Below the pieces are notes generated by a model. The model was not told the DNA's origin. It was given only the letters and a program-made list of their open reading frames with translations, and did no database searches. Below are positions 35,201 to 43,216 of a stretch of 64,000 nt of DNA, one piece after another. The stretch lies in NCBI RefSeq assembly GCF_045862395.1, contig NZ_AP023087.1, positions 3,596,001-3,660,000 of the forward strand, given 5' to 3'. The number at the start of each line of letters is the position of its first letter. Position 1 is the first letter of the stretch. Source of the stretch: Marinicellulosiphila megalodicopiae (lineage in GTDB: Bacteria > Pseudomonadota > Gammaproteobacteria > Pseudomonadales > Natronospirillaceae). The position numbers were made by a program, and so were the translations under genes.

Positions 35201-35507
35201 AGCTTGATAACCCTTGAGTATCCGAAGTGACCAATATTATTTTGGTGCCATCAAGCATACCTGAAACATCAATACTCGAATGCGTACTTTTAAATTCACC
35301 ATTTACATACCAGGTATATTGCAATTGAGTTTGGCTACTTTGATCATCTGTTGATGCTGCCAGCAAAGTATTCTGATTTTTTATAATGTGAGTAACAGGA
35401 GCTTGATTGATTGGAGCATCATCTGAAACAGGCTCAAAACAACTACTTAGCAAAACACCTGTAAACAAAGCACTTAATGTTTTAACGTACATAAGGGATA
35501 CCTTCAA
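32283..35507 (-). CDS. Large lipoprotein: PKD domains, c-type haem site, Cip1-like C-terminus
   Basis: This 1074-residue protein begins with a lipobox LSSC at C23. A Thr/Asn/Gln low-complexity linker (about 115-190) follows, then two PKD domains (about 195-275 and 283-367). An unassigned beta-rich domain (about 370-635) with carbohydrate-binding character comes next, then a third PKD (about 638-718), a small cytochrome c-like domain with C739-Y-N-C742-H743, a glycine/asparagine linker and a C-terminal domain (about 830-1074). That last domain ends IWFDDIVVSTERIGC, which resembles Cip1-like domains found with plant-polysaccharide-degrading systems. A surface redox or polysaccharide-binding role is inferred. 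It converges with the di-haem cytochrome gene. Domain limits are by eye. Confidence 0.7.
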   Translation of the reverse strand: MKVSLMYVKTLSALFTGVLLSSCFEPVSDDAPINQAPVTHIIKNQNTLLAASTDDQSSQTQLQYTWYVNGEFKSTHSSIDVSGMLDGTKIILVTSDTQGLSSSKEFIITGSGVTATQTNTVIDTNTQTQTGSQTNTGTETQTQTGSQTNTDTVTQTNTMTNTESMTQTDTNTNTNTNTNTNTNTQTQTNEAPFAVIKPVTQSGEAPLTIEFDGSESSDVNTSDILSFEWDFNDGSAVSNLMNPSHIFENAGTYLVKLTVSDGLLSDFDQVEITVDEVAIVNQPPMANFTYTKSDLTVSVDASGSSDPDGAFSDLTFTWDFNGEATGSGESTSHTFTTAGNKNITLTVKDINDAEDDEVEFVTLTINPSTDEYTSLLYTDGLSDVSEILNCGVNPTNNSNSFKVLDSSFILAGSWNHITSTTGEWQGVAKQANDYNIATSFNGTANDCANASVHNSVLVKKYGDWDHQHSNGFTLTVPNSPTFADLDTLVMDVYIDSANSVIPTLQEVKDTYGNLMTNAQIEEFADGQIHFDVNLKSDGAYAASVDLEISIADLDKWLRIEVPVQDMSFWEEVNYNRIAKTWSEMQNRNVNTVHFVSETANRLVYRNYDDANFNANTPKLFIEQSLNLRKVEITKPGTGTPTVTLDPQFVMSEDAMVVSVNANASTGSAAFTYEWDFDGEYSDTGAITSYAFSTAGEKTITLTLKSGSTTETLTKTITLVDTGYDDLLTRVAANIVAPTCYNCHTVAQNKPIKFASTNPADVETAMSDYIAANSAQKLIDTPNGSGHPPGDKITTSANEQDWEELVTAIAASLNNNGGNNGGGNTGSGNIIISDDFETTSAGSLSSDWGTWLNYGQINGNNSSSDGQYALVDSSKANSGQSSLHVKVGQEAAPTFVFQKIDKSSNPTAIYVRGYMYTEINIGGGALGGYSEHVHWSATVEELFQNGDGVTVDFSDTNKDIRYGTWRKNVIGGFQAKNSDSSTTATPSDTIFANEWTCFEYAVVKDDTFDHMYGWLNDSEVFAATQASHWSNGATTGFFDDATDYVTFGWRAFGNFGLTDIWFDDIVVSTERIGCN
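34957..35002. repeat. Hexanucleotide tandem repeat (GTATTT)n inside the lipoprotein gene
   Basis: About seven perfect hexamers encode the N-T-N-T run of the linker. Because the unit is six bases, copy-number change lengthens or shortens the linker without a frameshift. Confidence 0.85.
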
Positions 35508-35820
35508 ATTTGGTTTATTTTACACATTGTATGTAATTAAATTAACTCGTCTATATAAAGAATTAAGGAGTGTGAACTTAGTTTTAAAATTGATCCTAAC
35601 ACGGTCTTTTTTATGTAATGCTGTGCATTAATACTCAATTTCTCAAGAGGCCTCATCAGTAAAAACTCGTACCTTTTAACCGATTAAAAGCTAAACATTG
35701 GATTCGATTCACTTATGCATCCATACATCAACACCTATTAAACATCCAGCCCCCCGTCAAACATCAAACATCAAATTAAGATGTGATACCCATCGACCAT
35801 TGTGAAATTTTTACTCTGAA
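35508..35820. other. Intergenic stretch with no recognised gene
   Basis: This stretch holds the upstream region of the large lipoprotein gene and AT-rich sequence with a CATCAAACATCAAA short repeat at about 35760. I see no supported gene or RNA. Confidence 0.3.
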
Positions 35821-35853
35821 TAAAACAAGCAAAAAATTATTGCCTGTTTTAAT
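35821..35853 (-). terminator. Probable terminator of the lysA transcript
   Basis: AAAACAGGCAA and TTGCTTGTTTT (minus strand) pair with one G-U around an AT-rich loop and end in a T-rich tract, just after the small membrane-protein gene. Confidence 0.55.
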
Positions 35854-35865
35854 TTTGGTTTCACA

Positions 35866-36036
35866 TTATTTCTTAAACACATATTTTTTCAAAATCAAAA
35901 AAACAAGTACTCCTAAAAATATTTTTCCGATTAAATTTCCCGCCTGATATCCATTAGATGACTCATCTACTGCAAATGCAATATGACTGACACTTAACAA
36001 TCCCACTGTAAACATAATAACTATTTTATTTTTCAT
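35866..36036 (-). CDS. Small predicted membrane protein downstream of lysA
   Basis: A 56-codon open frame starts at the ATG at 36034-36036, 16 bp after the lysA stop, and ends at 35866. It begins MKNKIVIMFTVGLLSVSHIAFA, which looks like a signal peptide with an AFA cleavage site. A short polar stretch (DESSNGYQAG) and a second hydrophobic segment (LIGKIFLGVLVFLIL) follow, ending in a basic KKYVFKK tail. Signal peptide, transmembrane segment, charge topology and following terminator all favour a real gene. No family or function is recognised. Confidence 0.65.
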   Translation of the reverse strand: MKNKIVIMFTVGLLSVSHIAFAVDESSNGYQAGNLIGKIFLGVLVFLILKKYVFKK

Positions 36037-36052
36037 TTTTCATATCTCTCCA

Positions 36053-37339
36053 CTAAGTTTCAGAATCATACTTTAGATAATTTAAAAAAACAGGCACACA
36101 ATCTAACGCAATTAAAGATTCTACCGTTTGTTCTTTTCTAATAACGTAATCACAATTATTTTTTACAAGCACCTCTTTTATAATAGGTCGCGAATTATAA
36201 CTGTTTGATGTCACCGCGCAATAAGCACCGGTACTGTGAATAATAATTAATTCCCCTTGTTCAACTTTTTGCATCGTTCTATCTTGCGCAAGATAATCTC
36301 CAGTTTCACAAACAGGCCCCACCACATCAACAGATTCCATTTCATTTGAATAATTAGCAGGACTAATTACGTGATACGCATCATACAAAGTAGGCCGTAT
36401 CAAATCATTCATACCCGCATCCACAATTAAAAATACTTTGTTGTGCTGATACTTTTTAACAATCACTTTTGTTACTAAAACACCTGCATTACCCATTATA
36501 AATCGCCCAGGTTCAAAAATAATTTTACAATCTAAATCAATAGCGTGTTTATTGATTACCCTTGCATACTCAATTAATAAATCCGATTCTGTTTTGTCAT
36601 TTCTTTGATATTGCACGGCTAATCCGCCACCAAAATCAATATGTTGTATTTTAATATTTAATAGATTTAGCTGTTCGTATAATTTTTTTATTTTTACAAT
36701 TGCCAAATCAAATGCGTTCATATCGGATATTTGACTGCCTATGTGCATATCAATACCCACGATATTTATAAACGAAAGTGACTGTGCGTATTGATAAAGT
36801 GAAACGGCTTGATCAATATCAACTCCAAATTTATCGCCTTTTTTACCTGTAGATATTTTTTTGTGGGTGTTTGCATCCACATTGGGATTAATACGAAACG
36901 ATATATTCGCCGTGATTTTTAATTGAAAAGCCACTGAAGCGAGCTGATCTAATTCAGGTTTTGATTCCACATTAAAACATAAAATATTTTGTTGTAATGC
37001 AAAAACCATCTCCTCCTTTGTTTTCGCCACACCTGAAAACACAATTTTATTTGCTGGAATATTAGCAGCCAAAGCTCGTTTTATTTCCCCGATAGAAACA
37101 ACATCCGCACCTGCACCTTCATCAGCCAATAACGTTAAAATTGCCTGATTAGAGTTCACCTTTACGGCATAACACACCAATGCATCCAAATTAGAAAAGG
37201 CATCTTTAAACATTCGAAACTGAGTTTGCACCTTTGTCGCGCTATAGCAATAAAATGGCGTTTCATGACGGTCAGCCAATTGTGAGATTGAAAGTCCTTC
37301 AATATATTGCTCGCCATTTTTATATTCTAAATTAAGCAT
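36053..37339 (-). CDS. lysA: Diaminopimelate decarboxylase
   Basis: LysA is the last enzyme of lysine biosynthesis, a PLP-dependent decarboxylase of meso-diaminopimelate. The 428-residue frame shows the PLP lysine in CYAVKVNSN, the HIGSQI motif, the phosphate-binding GGGLAVQY, FEPGRF and the C-terminal GPVCETGDYLA and GAYCAVTSNSYNSRP active-site motifs. I start at the ATG at 37337-37339 because a GAGGAG ribosome site lies 7 nt upstream and homologues start with a short tail before QYIEGLS; the longer frame to 37390 has no such support. The Lrp/AsnC gene diverges from it. Confidence 0.96.
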   Translation of the reverse strand: MLNLEYKNGEQYIEGLSISQLADRHETPFYCYSATKVQTQFRMFKDAFSNLDALVCYAVKVNSNQAILTLLADEGAGADVVSIGEIKRALAANIPANKIVFSGVAKTKEEMVFALQQNILCFNVESKPELDQLASVAFQLKITANISFRINPNVDANTHKKISTGKKGDKFGVDIDQAVSLYQYAQSLSFINIVGIDMHIGSQISDMNAFDLAIVKIKKLYEQLNLLNIKIQHIDFGGGLAVQYQRNDKTESDLLIEYARVINKHAIDLDCKIIFEPGRFIMGNAGVLVTKVIVKKYQHNKVFLIVDAGMNDLIRPTLYDAYHVISPANYSNEMESVDVVGPVCETGDYLAQDRTMQKVEQGELIIIHSTGAYCAVTSNSYNSRPIIKEVLVKNNCDYVIRKEQTVESLIALDCVPVFLNYLKYDSET

Positions 37340-37503
37340 AAACGTCTCCTCTTCATTAATGATCAATGAAATAAAGTTTAGTTTTGCCAAGTTTCACAAA
37401 CAACCGCGCATTCTAACAATATAACCGCTATCATTAGTCATTATGTACAATCAAACTTGCATATTGCCACAATAAATAGACTTTCATTAATCACAGGTAA
37501 AAA

Positions 37504-37926
37504 ATGGACATCGACAAACGCGACCAAGCACTCATTGCACTTTTACAAAAAAACAGCCGCACGCCTATCATTGAGTTAGCAAAAGCATTAAGTGTCTCTC
37601 GCACCACCGTGCAAAACAGAATAGAAACGTTGCAACGTCGTGGCATCATCAAAGGTTTTACTATTGAATTTGATCCTGAATACAATCTAAAATTATTAAA
37701 AGCCCAGATGCTGATAAATCTAACACCCGGCGTTTCTCGAACAGTCATCAAACAATTACAAGCAAAACCACAAATCACTTCGATTATGTCTGTCAGTGGC
37801 ATTTATGATTTGATAATAGAATTAACCGTCGAGGCCAGTTCGCAGTTGGATCAATTGGTGGATGACATTAGAGAGATCAATGGCATTGAGAAAACCATTT
37901 CTTGTGTGGTATTGTCAAAATATTAG
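37504..37926 (+). CDS. Lrp/AsnC-family transcriptional regulator
   Basis: The 140-residue protein has an N-terminal helix-turn-helix (about 1-60; DQALIALLQKNSRTPIIELAKAL, SRTTVQNRIETLQRRGIIKGF) and a C-terminal RAM/AsnC ligand-binding domain (about 65-140; VSGIYDLIIELTVEASSQLDQLVDDI). It diverges from lysA, with about 160 bp between the start codons. Lrp/AsnC proteins typically sense an amino acid, so lysine-linked control of lysA is a reasonable inference. Confidence 0.92.
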   Translation: MDIDKRDQALIALLQKNSRTPIIELAKALSVSRTTVQNRIETLQRRGIIKGFTIEFDPEYNLKLLKAQMLINLTPGVSRTVIKQLQAKPQITSIMSVSGIYDLIIELTVEASSQLDQLVDDIREINGIEKTISCVVLSKY

Positions 37927-38003
37927 TTGTTGTAAGTAAAAGTCATACAATAAAAAACAATCCATTTAATAATTATAAATGGAATGCCTTAAATTACTGT
38001 TGC

Positions 38004-38945
38004 TTATTTTTCGTTAGTAATCACTTCAACTAATAACGTTCTAAATTGTTTGTGAATCGTTGTCAGATTTTCTTTAGATGGGGTTAATTGACCTTGTTTA
38101 TCGGTTTGCCCAATAAATTCCAGCCATTGAACTTCATTATTTAGTGTTGATTGATAAACGATTGATGGCTGTCCGTCTTTTTCGGATAAGTTATTTCTTC
38201 CAATAAGTGGAAAGGATTCATTTAGATCAAATAAAATATTAAGTTCCATCTTTAGTGTTAAATTATCAATCGTATCAGTACTCATTTTAATTAAAAGTGG
38301 GTTATTAGCCACAGTGCTCTCAACAAGTTCTGGTTTAATCCCCTCAAGTTTTGTGAAAAAATGTGGTAATAATTGTTCTAAACCTTCTTGTTTACTTAAA
38401 AAATTATGAGCGATATAACCTAAAGGTGTAACCAATTCACCTTGATTATCTTCTAACCATATGGCGATAATGTATCGAGAGAATTTTTTTTCAGTTAAAT
38501 CTAAATCTAGATTCAAATTTAAATCAAAACCTAATCCTTGATCAAAGGTGAATTGGGAAAAATTTTGTTTATATCTTAATAAATCATAACGAAGTAATTC
38601 GTTTGTTATTATTTTATTACCATCTTGCTTTGACGATTGTTCAAAGTTATAAAAATTGTTAAATGGAGTGAACTGCAATAACGCACCAATTGTTAACGCA
38701 CAGCTAAACAAAACACTCGCACCTAATATCTGTAATTGTCTCCAATATTTAAATAGTATTTTTAAATTATTTAAAAGGTGTAAAATCAAACTCATAACAA
38801 ACTGCAACGAAAAACAAATATGTAAGACGGATATTTTTTGTTGATAGTCGCCAAGAAACATAAACCCAGCAGTCACTGACAAACCGATGAATGCTAAAAA
38901 CAAACTCAGACTTGCAAACCCTTTATTGATTTTAGTAAGCGTCAT
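38004..38945 (-). CDS. DUF4405/DUF2271-like membrane protein, paralogue 2
   Basis: This 313-residue protein has three predicted N-terminal membrane helices (about 12-31, 38-58, 72-92) and an extracytoplasmic domain. Helix 2 carries H42 and H56 spaced like H39 and H53 of the upstream paralogue, a possible b-haem ligand pair. The outer domain (about 110-310; RYIIAIWLEDNQGELVTPLGYIA, IVYQSTLNN) resembles DUF2271-like domains found with flavin- or haem-based extracytoplasmic redox proteins. Its start overlaps the upstream gene by 4 bp. Function is unknown. Confidence 0.55.
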   Translation of the reverse strand: MTLTKINKGFASLSLFLAFIGLSVTAGFMFLGDYQQKISVLHICFSLQFVMSLILHLLNNLKILFKYWRQLQILGASVLFSCALTIGALLQFTPFNNFYNFEQSSKQDGNKIITNELLRYDLLRYKQNFSQFTFDQGLGFDLNLNLDLDLTEKKFSRYIIAIWLEDNQGELVTPLGYIAHNFLSKQEGLEQLLPHFFTKLEGIKPELVESTVANNPLLIKMSTDTIDNLTLKMELNILFDLNESFPLIGRNNLSEKDGQPSIVYQSTLNNEVQWLEFIGQTDKQGQLTPSKENLTTIHKQFRTLLVEVITNEK

Positions 38946-39973
38946 TTTATATCCTCAACTTCAATAATTAAGCGATAAAAATCCCAAAGTGCAGTTGTTA
39001 CATTTGACATATCTGAATCAATTTCTGCATTTTGCCCGCTATGATGTCCATGCCCAGCTGGCATTAGAAAATAAACTTCTTTAGGATGATCTAAATCGAT
39101 TTCCACTTGGTAAATAATTGATGGCTGTCCTACTTGCCCGGTTCCACTATAAACTGCATCGTCTAAAAAACGATCTTTAGAATAATATTCATTCCAATCA
39201 TAAGACTGATTTGCCTCAAATTTTAGAATAAATTTACGTAAAGTTGGGTCTGATAATTTTGTTTTAATTAAAAAATGCGAACGTGGGGTTGCACCTGAAA
39301 TGGCATCTGGTAATTCATTCTCACTATCAGGAATCAGGTTATCTAATTTTAATGCTTGTTGTCTTTTTCCGATCCAATGCGGAACAGATTCTTGTCTGTA
39401 AATATTTTCAGAACGATTATCAGGATCCGTCATTAATCCTTTCGCAAAACGTCGAGTTGAATATATTGTTTCTAAATACCTCCCTTGAATGTCTTCAACC
39501 CATAACAACATCACCATATCATGCGAATAGCTTGGTCCCACTTCAGCACCTAAATTAATGGCAACGCCTTGTTTATGTGTGTTTAAAATATCGACTTGTA
39601 ATAATCTAATTTCCCCCTCTTTTAATGGTGTATACATTTGAGTAAGGTCTTTATCTTGAAATCTTGCATTGCCTCCAAAATTTAATAATTGACTAAAGGG
39701 TGACATCCATGAAAACACACCAATCATTAAACCTAGCGCCAAAATAGATGCGGGGAGCAAACTAATTAATTGAAAGCGTACATAATGAAATAATGCTTTT
39801 CGGTTGAGGTATATATGCCAGCTGCTACTAACTAAAAAGAAAACACCTGCACTGATATGCAATGTTGTCATCGATGTAGTACGCTCTTTGAAAAAGATCC
39901 AATACGCACTAACGATGATCATCACCACAATAAATAACATAGTTGAGCTGATTACTTTCCTAGCAATTTTCAT
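38942..39973 (-). CDS. DUF4405/DUF2271-like membrane protein, paralogue 1
   Basis: This 343-residue protein has three N-terminal membrane helices (about 10-27, 37-57, 69-91) with LHISAGVFFLVSSSWHIYLN placing H39 and H53 fourteen apart across one helix, the DUF4405 pattern. The outer domain (about 100-340) contains MLLWVEDIQGRYLETIYSTRRFAKG and SVPHWIGKR, DUF2271-like features (W-x-E-D-x-x-G, S-x-P-x-W). A His-rich AGHGHHSG lies near residue 313. DUF4405 and DUF2271 families often accompany flavinylated or haem electron-transfer modules. It is the first gene of a two-gene operon. Confidence 0.6.
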   Translation of the reverse strand: MKIARKVISSTMLFIVVMIIVSAYWIFFKERTTSMTTLHISAGVFFLVSSSWHIYLNRKALFHYVRFQLISLLPASILALGLMIGVFSWMSPFSQLLNFGGNARFQDKDLTQMYTPLKEGEIRLLQVDILNTHKQGVAINLGAEVGPSYSHDMVMLLWVEDIQGRYLETIYSTRRFAKGLMTDPDNRSENIYRQESVPHWIGKRQQALKLDNLIPDSENELPDAISGATPRSHFLIKTKLSDPTLRKFILKFEANQSYDWNEYYSKDRFLDDAVYSGTGQVGQPSIIYQVEIDLDHPKEVYFLMPAGHGHHSGQNAEIDSDMSNVTTALWDFYRLIIEVEDIK

Positions 39974-40151
39974 AACGTTTCCATTTTAATCACTGAATTA
40001 ATTTTTTTTGATTGTGTATAAGCATAATACGTAAGTAATTGAGCTATATCAATTTGAACCTATGAAGCATTAGGTGCATAAATAACTCCTTGAATCCTTA
40101 GCTCATAACGATATGATTCAATCTTTAAATTAAAGCATTACTGGACATTAA

Positions 40152-40883
40152 ATGAAATTAAACTGCGATTTAGGCGAAAGCTTTGGTAATTGGCAAATGG
40201 GCCAAGACATACAAGTGATGCCGTTTATTGATCAAGCCAATATTGCCTGTGGTTTTCATGCGGGTGATCCAATGGTCATGCTGGACACTTTAAAATTAGC
40301 AAAAGCCAATAACGTTAGTATTGGTGCTCACCCAAGTTATCCTGATTTAGTAGGGTTTGGCAGACGCTCAATGAATTGCAGTGCGGATGAAATAAAAGCA
40401 TTTATGTTGTATCAAATAGCGGCGATTGACGGCATGGCAAGCTCGCTTGGGTTGAACTTAGAATACGTCAAACCCCATGGCGCGCTGTATAACGACATGA
40501 TGAAAGACTTAAAAGTAAGACAGGCAATATTATTAGCAATTCAACAGTATCCAAAAAAACTAAAGTTGATGATGCAATCGACTGTGAATTTTGAGACACA
40601 CAAACAACAAGCGACAGAATTTGATATTGAACTTTTAGCAGAAGTATTTGCAGATCGTTGTTATTGTGATGATGGATCATTAATGCCTCGAAGTGAGCTA
40701 AACGCTGTGCATAATCAAACAAAAATATTAGAACAAGTTAAACAATTAATTGAGACAGGCACATTAACGACCAACAATAATAAAACCCTTACATTACAAG
40801 CAGACAGTTTATGTGTGCATGGTGACAATCCAGAATCCATTGCAATGATTCAAACCATTCGGGATTTAATTAAACGTGGATGA
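40152..40883 (+). CDS. pxpA: 5-oxoprolinase subunit A (LamB/YcsF family)
   Basis: PxpA, with PxpBC, hydrolyses 5-oxoproline (pyroglutamate) to glutamate using ATP. The 243-residue protein opens with KLNCDLGESFG and carries ANIACGFHAGDP, SIGAHPSYPDLVGFGRR, VKPHGALYNDM, EVFADR and the C-terminal CVHGDNP, all diagnostic of the LamB/YcsF family. The subunit genes are in order A-B-C with overlapping ends, so one operon is clear. Confidence 0.97.
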   Translation: MKLNCDLGESFGNWQMGQDIQVMPFIDQANIACGFHAGDPMVMLDTLKLAKANNVSIGAHPSYPDLVGFGRRSMNCSADEIKAFMLYQIAAIDGMASSLGLNLEYVKPHGALYNDMMKDLKVRQAILLAIQQYPKKLKLMMQSTVNFETHKQQATEFDIELLAEVFADRCYCDDGSLMPRSELNAVHNQTKILEQVKQLIETGTLTTNNNKTLTLQADSLCVHGDNPESIAMIQTIRDLIKRG

Positions 40884-41580
40884 TTCGTTTAACATTGAAA
40901 TAGCAGGGGAAAATGCGTTAATTATTTATTTCTCTGATGAAATGAATGATATTGTTTTTAATCAAGTTCAACTTGCTTCTGCTTTAATTACTGATCATTT
41001 GTCTGACAAAATTGTGGATATCATTGCGTCTTACGGATCAATTTTAGTGCAGTTTGATTTATTAGTGATTGATCATTTTTTATTAAAAACCGCATTACGA
41101 CAATGTTTAGCCAAACTCAATACTCCAGTTAATCAAACATCCAAAATAATCACCTTACCTGTTTATTACGCTGATGAATCGGGACCTGATTTAGAAAAAG
41201 TCGCGGATCATGCAAAGTTATCCACAGATGAAGTCATCAAATTACATCAAGCCCAAATTTATCAAGTGTATGCCATTGGCTTTGCGCCAGGTTTTGCGTA
41301 TTTGGGTGAAGTGAATGCAAAAATTGCGACACCCAGATTGCCCTCCCCACGTTTAAAAGTACCAAAAGGCGCTGTTGCTATAGCCGATCAACAAACGGCT
41401 GTATACCCAAGCGTTTCACCCGGTGGTTGGAATATTATTGGGCTGTGTCCTGTTGATATGTTTGATCCAAATACTACTCCACATATGCCTGTACACGTTG
41501 GCGACCAAGTGCAATTTAAATCCATTACCAAACTCGAGTTTATAGAATTGGGAGGTAACCTTGAAACAGTCTTTATTTAA
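40876..41580 (+). CDS. pxpB: 5-oxoprolinase subunit B (KipI family)
   Basis: This 234-residue KipI/PxpB protein has IYQVYAIGFAPGFAYLG, the RLPSPRLKVPKGAVAIADQQ stretch and VSPGGWNIIG, which define the cyclophilin-like domain shared by the family. The start is a GTG at 40876, 8 bp inside pxpA. In Bacillus the homologue also inhibits the sporulation kinase, but with pxpA and pxpC beside it the oxoprolinase role is the better call. Confidence 0.96.
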   Translation: MDDSFNIEIAGENALIIYFSDEMNDIVFNQVQLASALITDHLSDKIVDIIASYGSILVQFDLLVIDHFLLKTALRQCLAKLNTPVNQTSKIITLPVYYADESGPDLEKVADHAKLSTDEVIKLHQAQIYQVYAIGFAPGFAYLGEVNAKIATPRLPSPRLKVPKGAVAIADQQTAVYPSVSPGGWNIIGLCPVDMFDPNTTPHMPVHVGDQVQFKSITKLEFIELGGNLETVFI

Positions 41581-42514
41581 AGTACTAAAACCCGGTGTTC
41601 TTTGTTTGATTCAAGACTCAGGTCGGTTTGGCGCATTTAATATTGGTCTGACTAATGGTGGCCCCATTGATAAAACTGCGTTTAATTGGGCCAATAGATT
41701 ATGTTCAAATGATTTAAATGCGCCAGTTATTGAGATCAGTATCGGTGGGCTAGCGTTAGAAGCACAAACAAACCAAATCATTGCGCTTACGGGTGCCAAT
41801 ATGCCATTAAGCATTAATGGACAGTCAAAAGCCCTTTGGCAAACGCATACTGTGCAAACAGGTGACGTGATTAAACTTGGCTATTCGACAAAAGGCATTA
41901 GAAGTTATTTAGCGGTACAAGGTGGATTTCAAATTGAACATTCATTTAATAGTGCAAGCACTGTGTGTCGTGAAAACATAGGCGGGTTAAATGGTACAGC
42001 ATTGCAAACTCATGACGAACTTCCCGTTTTAAATTTAGATAATAATATTAAACACAAACAGTTTTTATTGGATAAAAAACATCAACCCGTTTATTCAAAT
42101 GACATTACCCTTCGTACTATTTCAAGTTATCAACACAAACAGTTTAACCACATTGAAAAACAAAAATTTTATTCAAGTGAATATATTGTCAGTCAACATA
42201 TAAATCGAATGGGTTATCGGTTAACTGGACAAAAAATACAGTGTAATTTAAAGGGCATTCTTTCTGAAGGCATTTGTCATGGTGCGGCTCAAATTCCTCA
42301 AGACGGTCAGCCTATTGTGTTATTAAACGACCGTCAAACTATTGGTGGGTATCCTAAAATTGGCTCAGTGATCTCTTTAGACACTGAAAAACTAGGACAA
42401 TTACAAGCAGGTGCAAAAGTACACTTTGAAGAAATTTCTATGGAAGAGGCCAATAATATTTTTCATTTGAATCACAATTTGTTTTTAAGAACTCTATTAA
42501 CGCTCATTAAATAA
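41561..42514 (+). CDS. pxpC: 5-oxoprolinase subunit C (KipA family)
   Basis: The 317-residue protein has the family signatures LIQDSGRFGAFNIGLTNGGPID, ALTGANM, GIRSYLAVQGGF, a MGYRLTG motif and GGYPKIGSVIS. The start is TTG at 41561, supported by a GGGAGG ribosome site 5 nt upstream and by a 20-bp overlap with pxpB; no better ATG lies close by. It completes the operon and is followed by a terminator. Confidence 0.96.
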   Translation: MKQSLFKVLKPGVLCLIQDSGRFGAFNIGLTNGGPIDKTAFNWANRLCSNDLNAPVIEISIGGLALEAQTNQIIALTGANMPLSINGQSKALWQTHTVQTGDVIKLGYSTKGIRSYLAVQGGFQIEHSFNSASTVCRENIGGLNGTALQTHDELPVLNLDNNIKHKQFLLDKKHQPVYSNDITLRTISSYQHKQFNHIEKQKFYSSEYIVSQHINRMGYRLTGQKIQCNLKGILSEGICHGAAQIPQDGQPIVLLNDRQTIGGYPKIGSVISLDTEKLGQLQAGAKVHFEEISMEEANNIFHLNHNLFLRTLLTLIK

Positions 42515-42540
42515 AAAACCATTTATTACAATGGTTTTTT
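42514..42540. terminator. Bidirectional terminator between pxpC and the PEBP gene
   Basis: AAAAACCAT and ATGGTTTTTT arms surround TTATTACA immediately after the pxpC stop. It serves the convergent minus-strand gene as well. Confidence 0.75.
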
Positions 42541-42561
42541 AACGTCACTTTTATTAAAAAC

Positions 42562-43128
42562 TCACTCACGACTATAAAATGTTTCAATTGTACTTGATTC
42601 TATACTATTAGCATGAATCATATATCCCGTTAACGCACCTGATGCATCTATTGGCAATTCAATCTTTTCAACAGACAATGCATGAACTGTAAATTGATAA
42701 TGATGCACGCCATGACCAGATGGAGGACAGGCACCACCAAAACCAAACACACCGTAATCATTTCGAATAGTTTGACTATTTGCAGGCATTAAACCTGACT
42801 CTTTTTTTCCTGAATTTGTTTGTATTTCATTAATCGTTAATGGAATATTTACAACTTGCCAATGCCACCATCCACTGCCTGTCGGTGCATCCGGATCATA
42901 AACTGTAATTGCAAAACTTTTCGTACCCTTTGGTGGATTTTCCCATTTTAAATGCGCCGACTGATCATCGCCAGTGCATCCAAACCCATTAAATTCATGC
43001 TTGCTGTCCATAAATTTATTATGCTGAATATCTTGACTTGTTAAGGTAAATTTTTGTGCGAAAGCACTCTGACTTATTAAGAACGAACATGTTAATAGTG
43101 GCGCTAATTGTTTTAACTTAAATTGCAT
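42562..43128 (-). CDS. Exported PEBP-family protein (YbhB/YbcL type)
   Basis: The 188-residue protein has a signal peptide ending near SQSAFA, giving a mature domain of about 165 residues. The phosphatidylethanolamine-binding-protein fold is shown by FGCTGDDQSAHLKWENPP, VYDPDAPTGSGWWHWQVVNI, and the GACPPSGHGVHHYQFTVHAL ligand-site motif. Bacterial members have no settled function. I use the ATG at 43126-43128 because a GAGG ribosome site lies just upstream and the signal peptide then starts correctly; the longer frame is an artefact. Confidence 0.9.
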   Translation of the reverse strand: MQFKLKQLAPLLTCSFLISQSAFAQKFTLTSQDIQHNKFMDSKHEFNGFGCTGDDQSAHLKWENPPKGTKSFAITVYDPDAPTGSGWWHWQVVNIPLTINEIQTNSGKKESGLMPANSQTIRNDYGVFGFGGACPPSGHGVHHYQFTVHALSVEKIELPIDASGALTGYMIHANSIESSTIETFYSRE

Positions 43129-43216
43129 GGTTAACCTCGTATATGTTGAATGAACAAGACATATCATAGCGTGAAGCCCCCTATTACATTAGAGCAAAAC
43201 CGTTCAATATTTCGCC

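Noticed and set aside
35407..35631. 74-codon plus-strand frame before the PKD lipoprotein
   Set aside because: It overlaps the lipoprotein's signal region on the opposite strand and has no ribosome site or recognisable motif.
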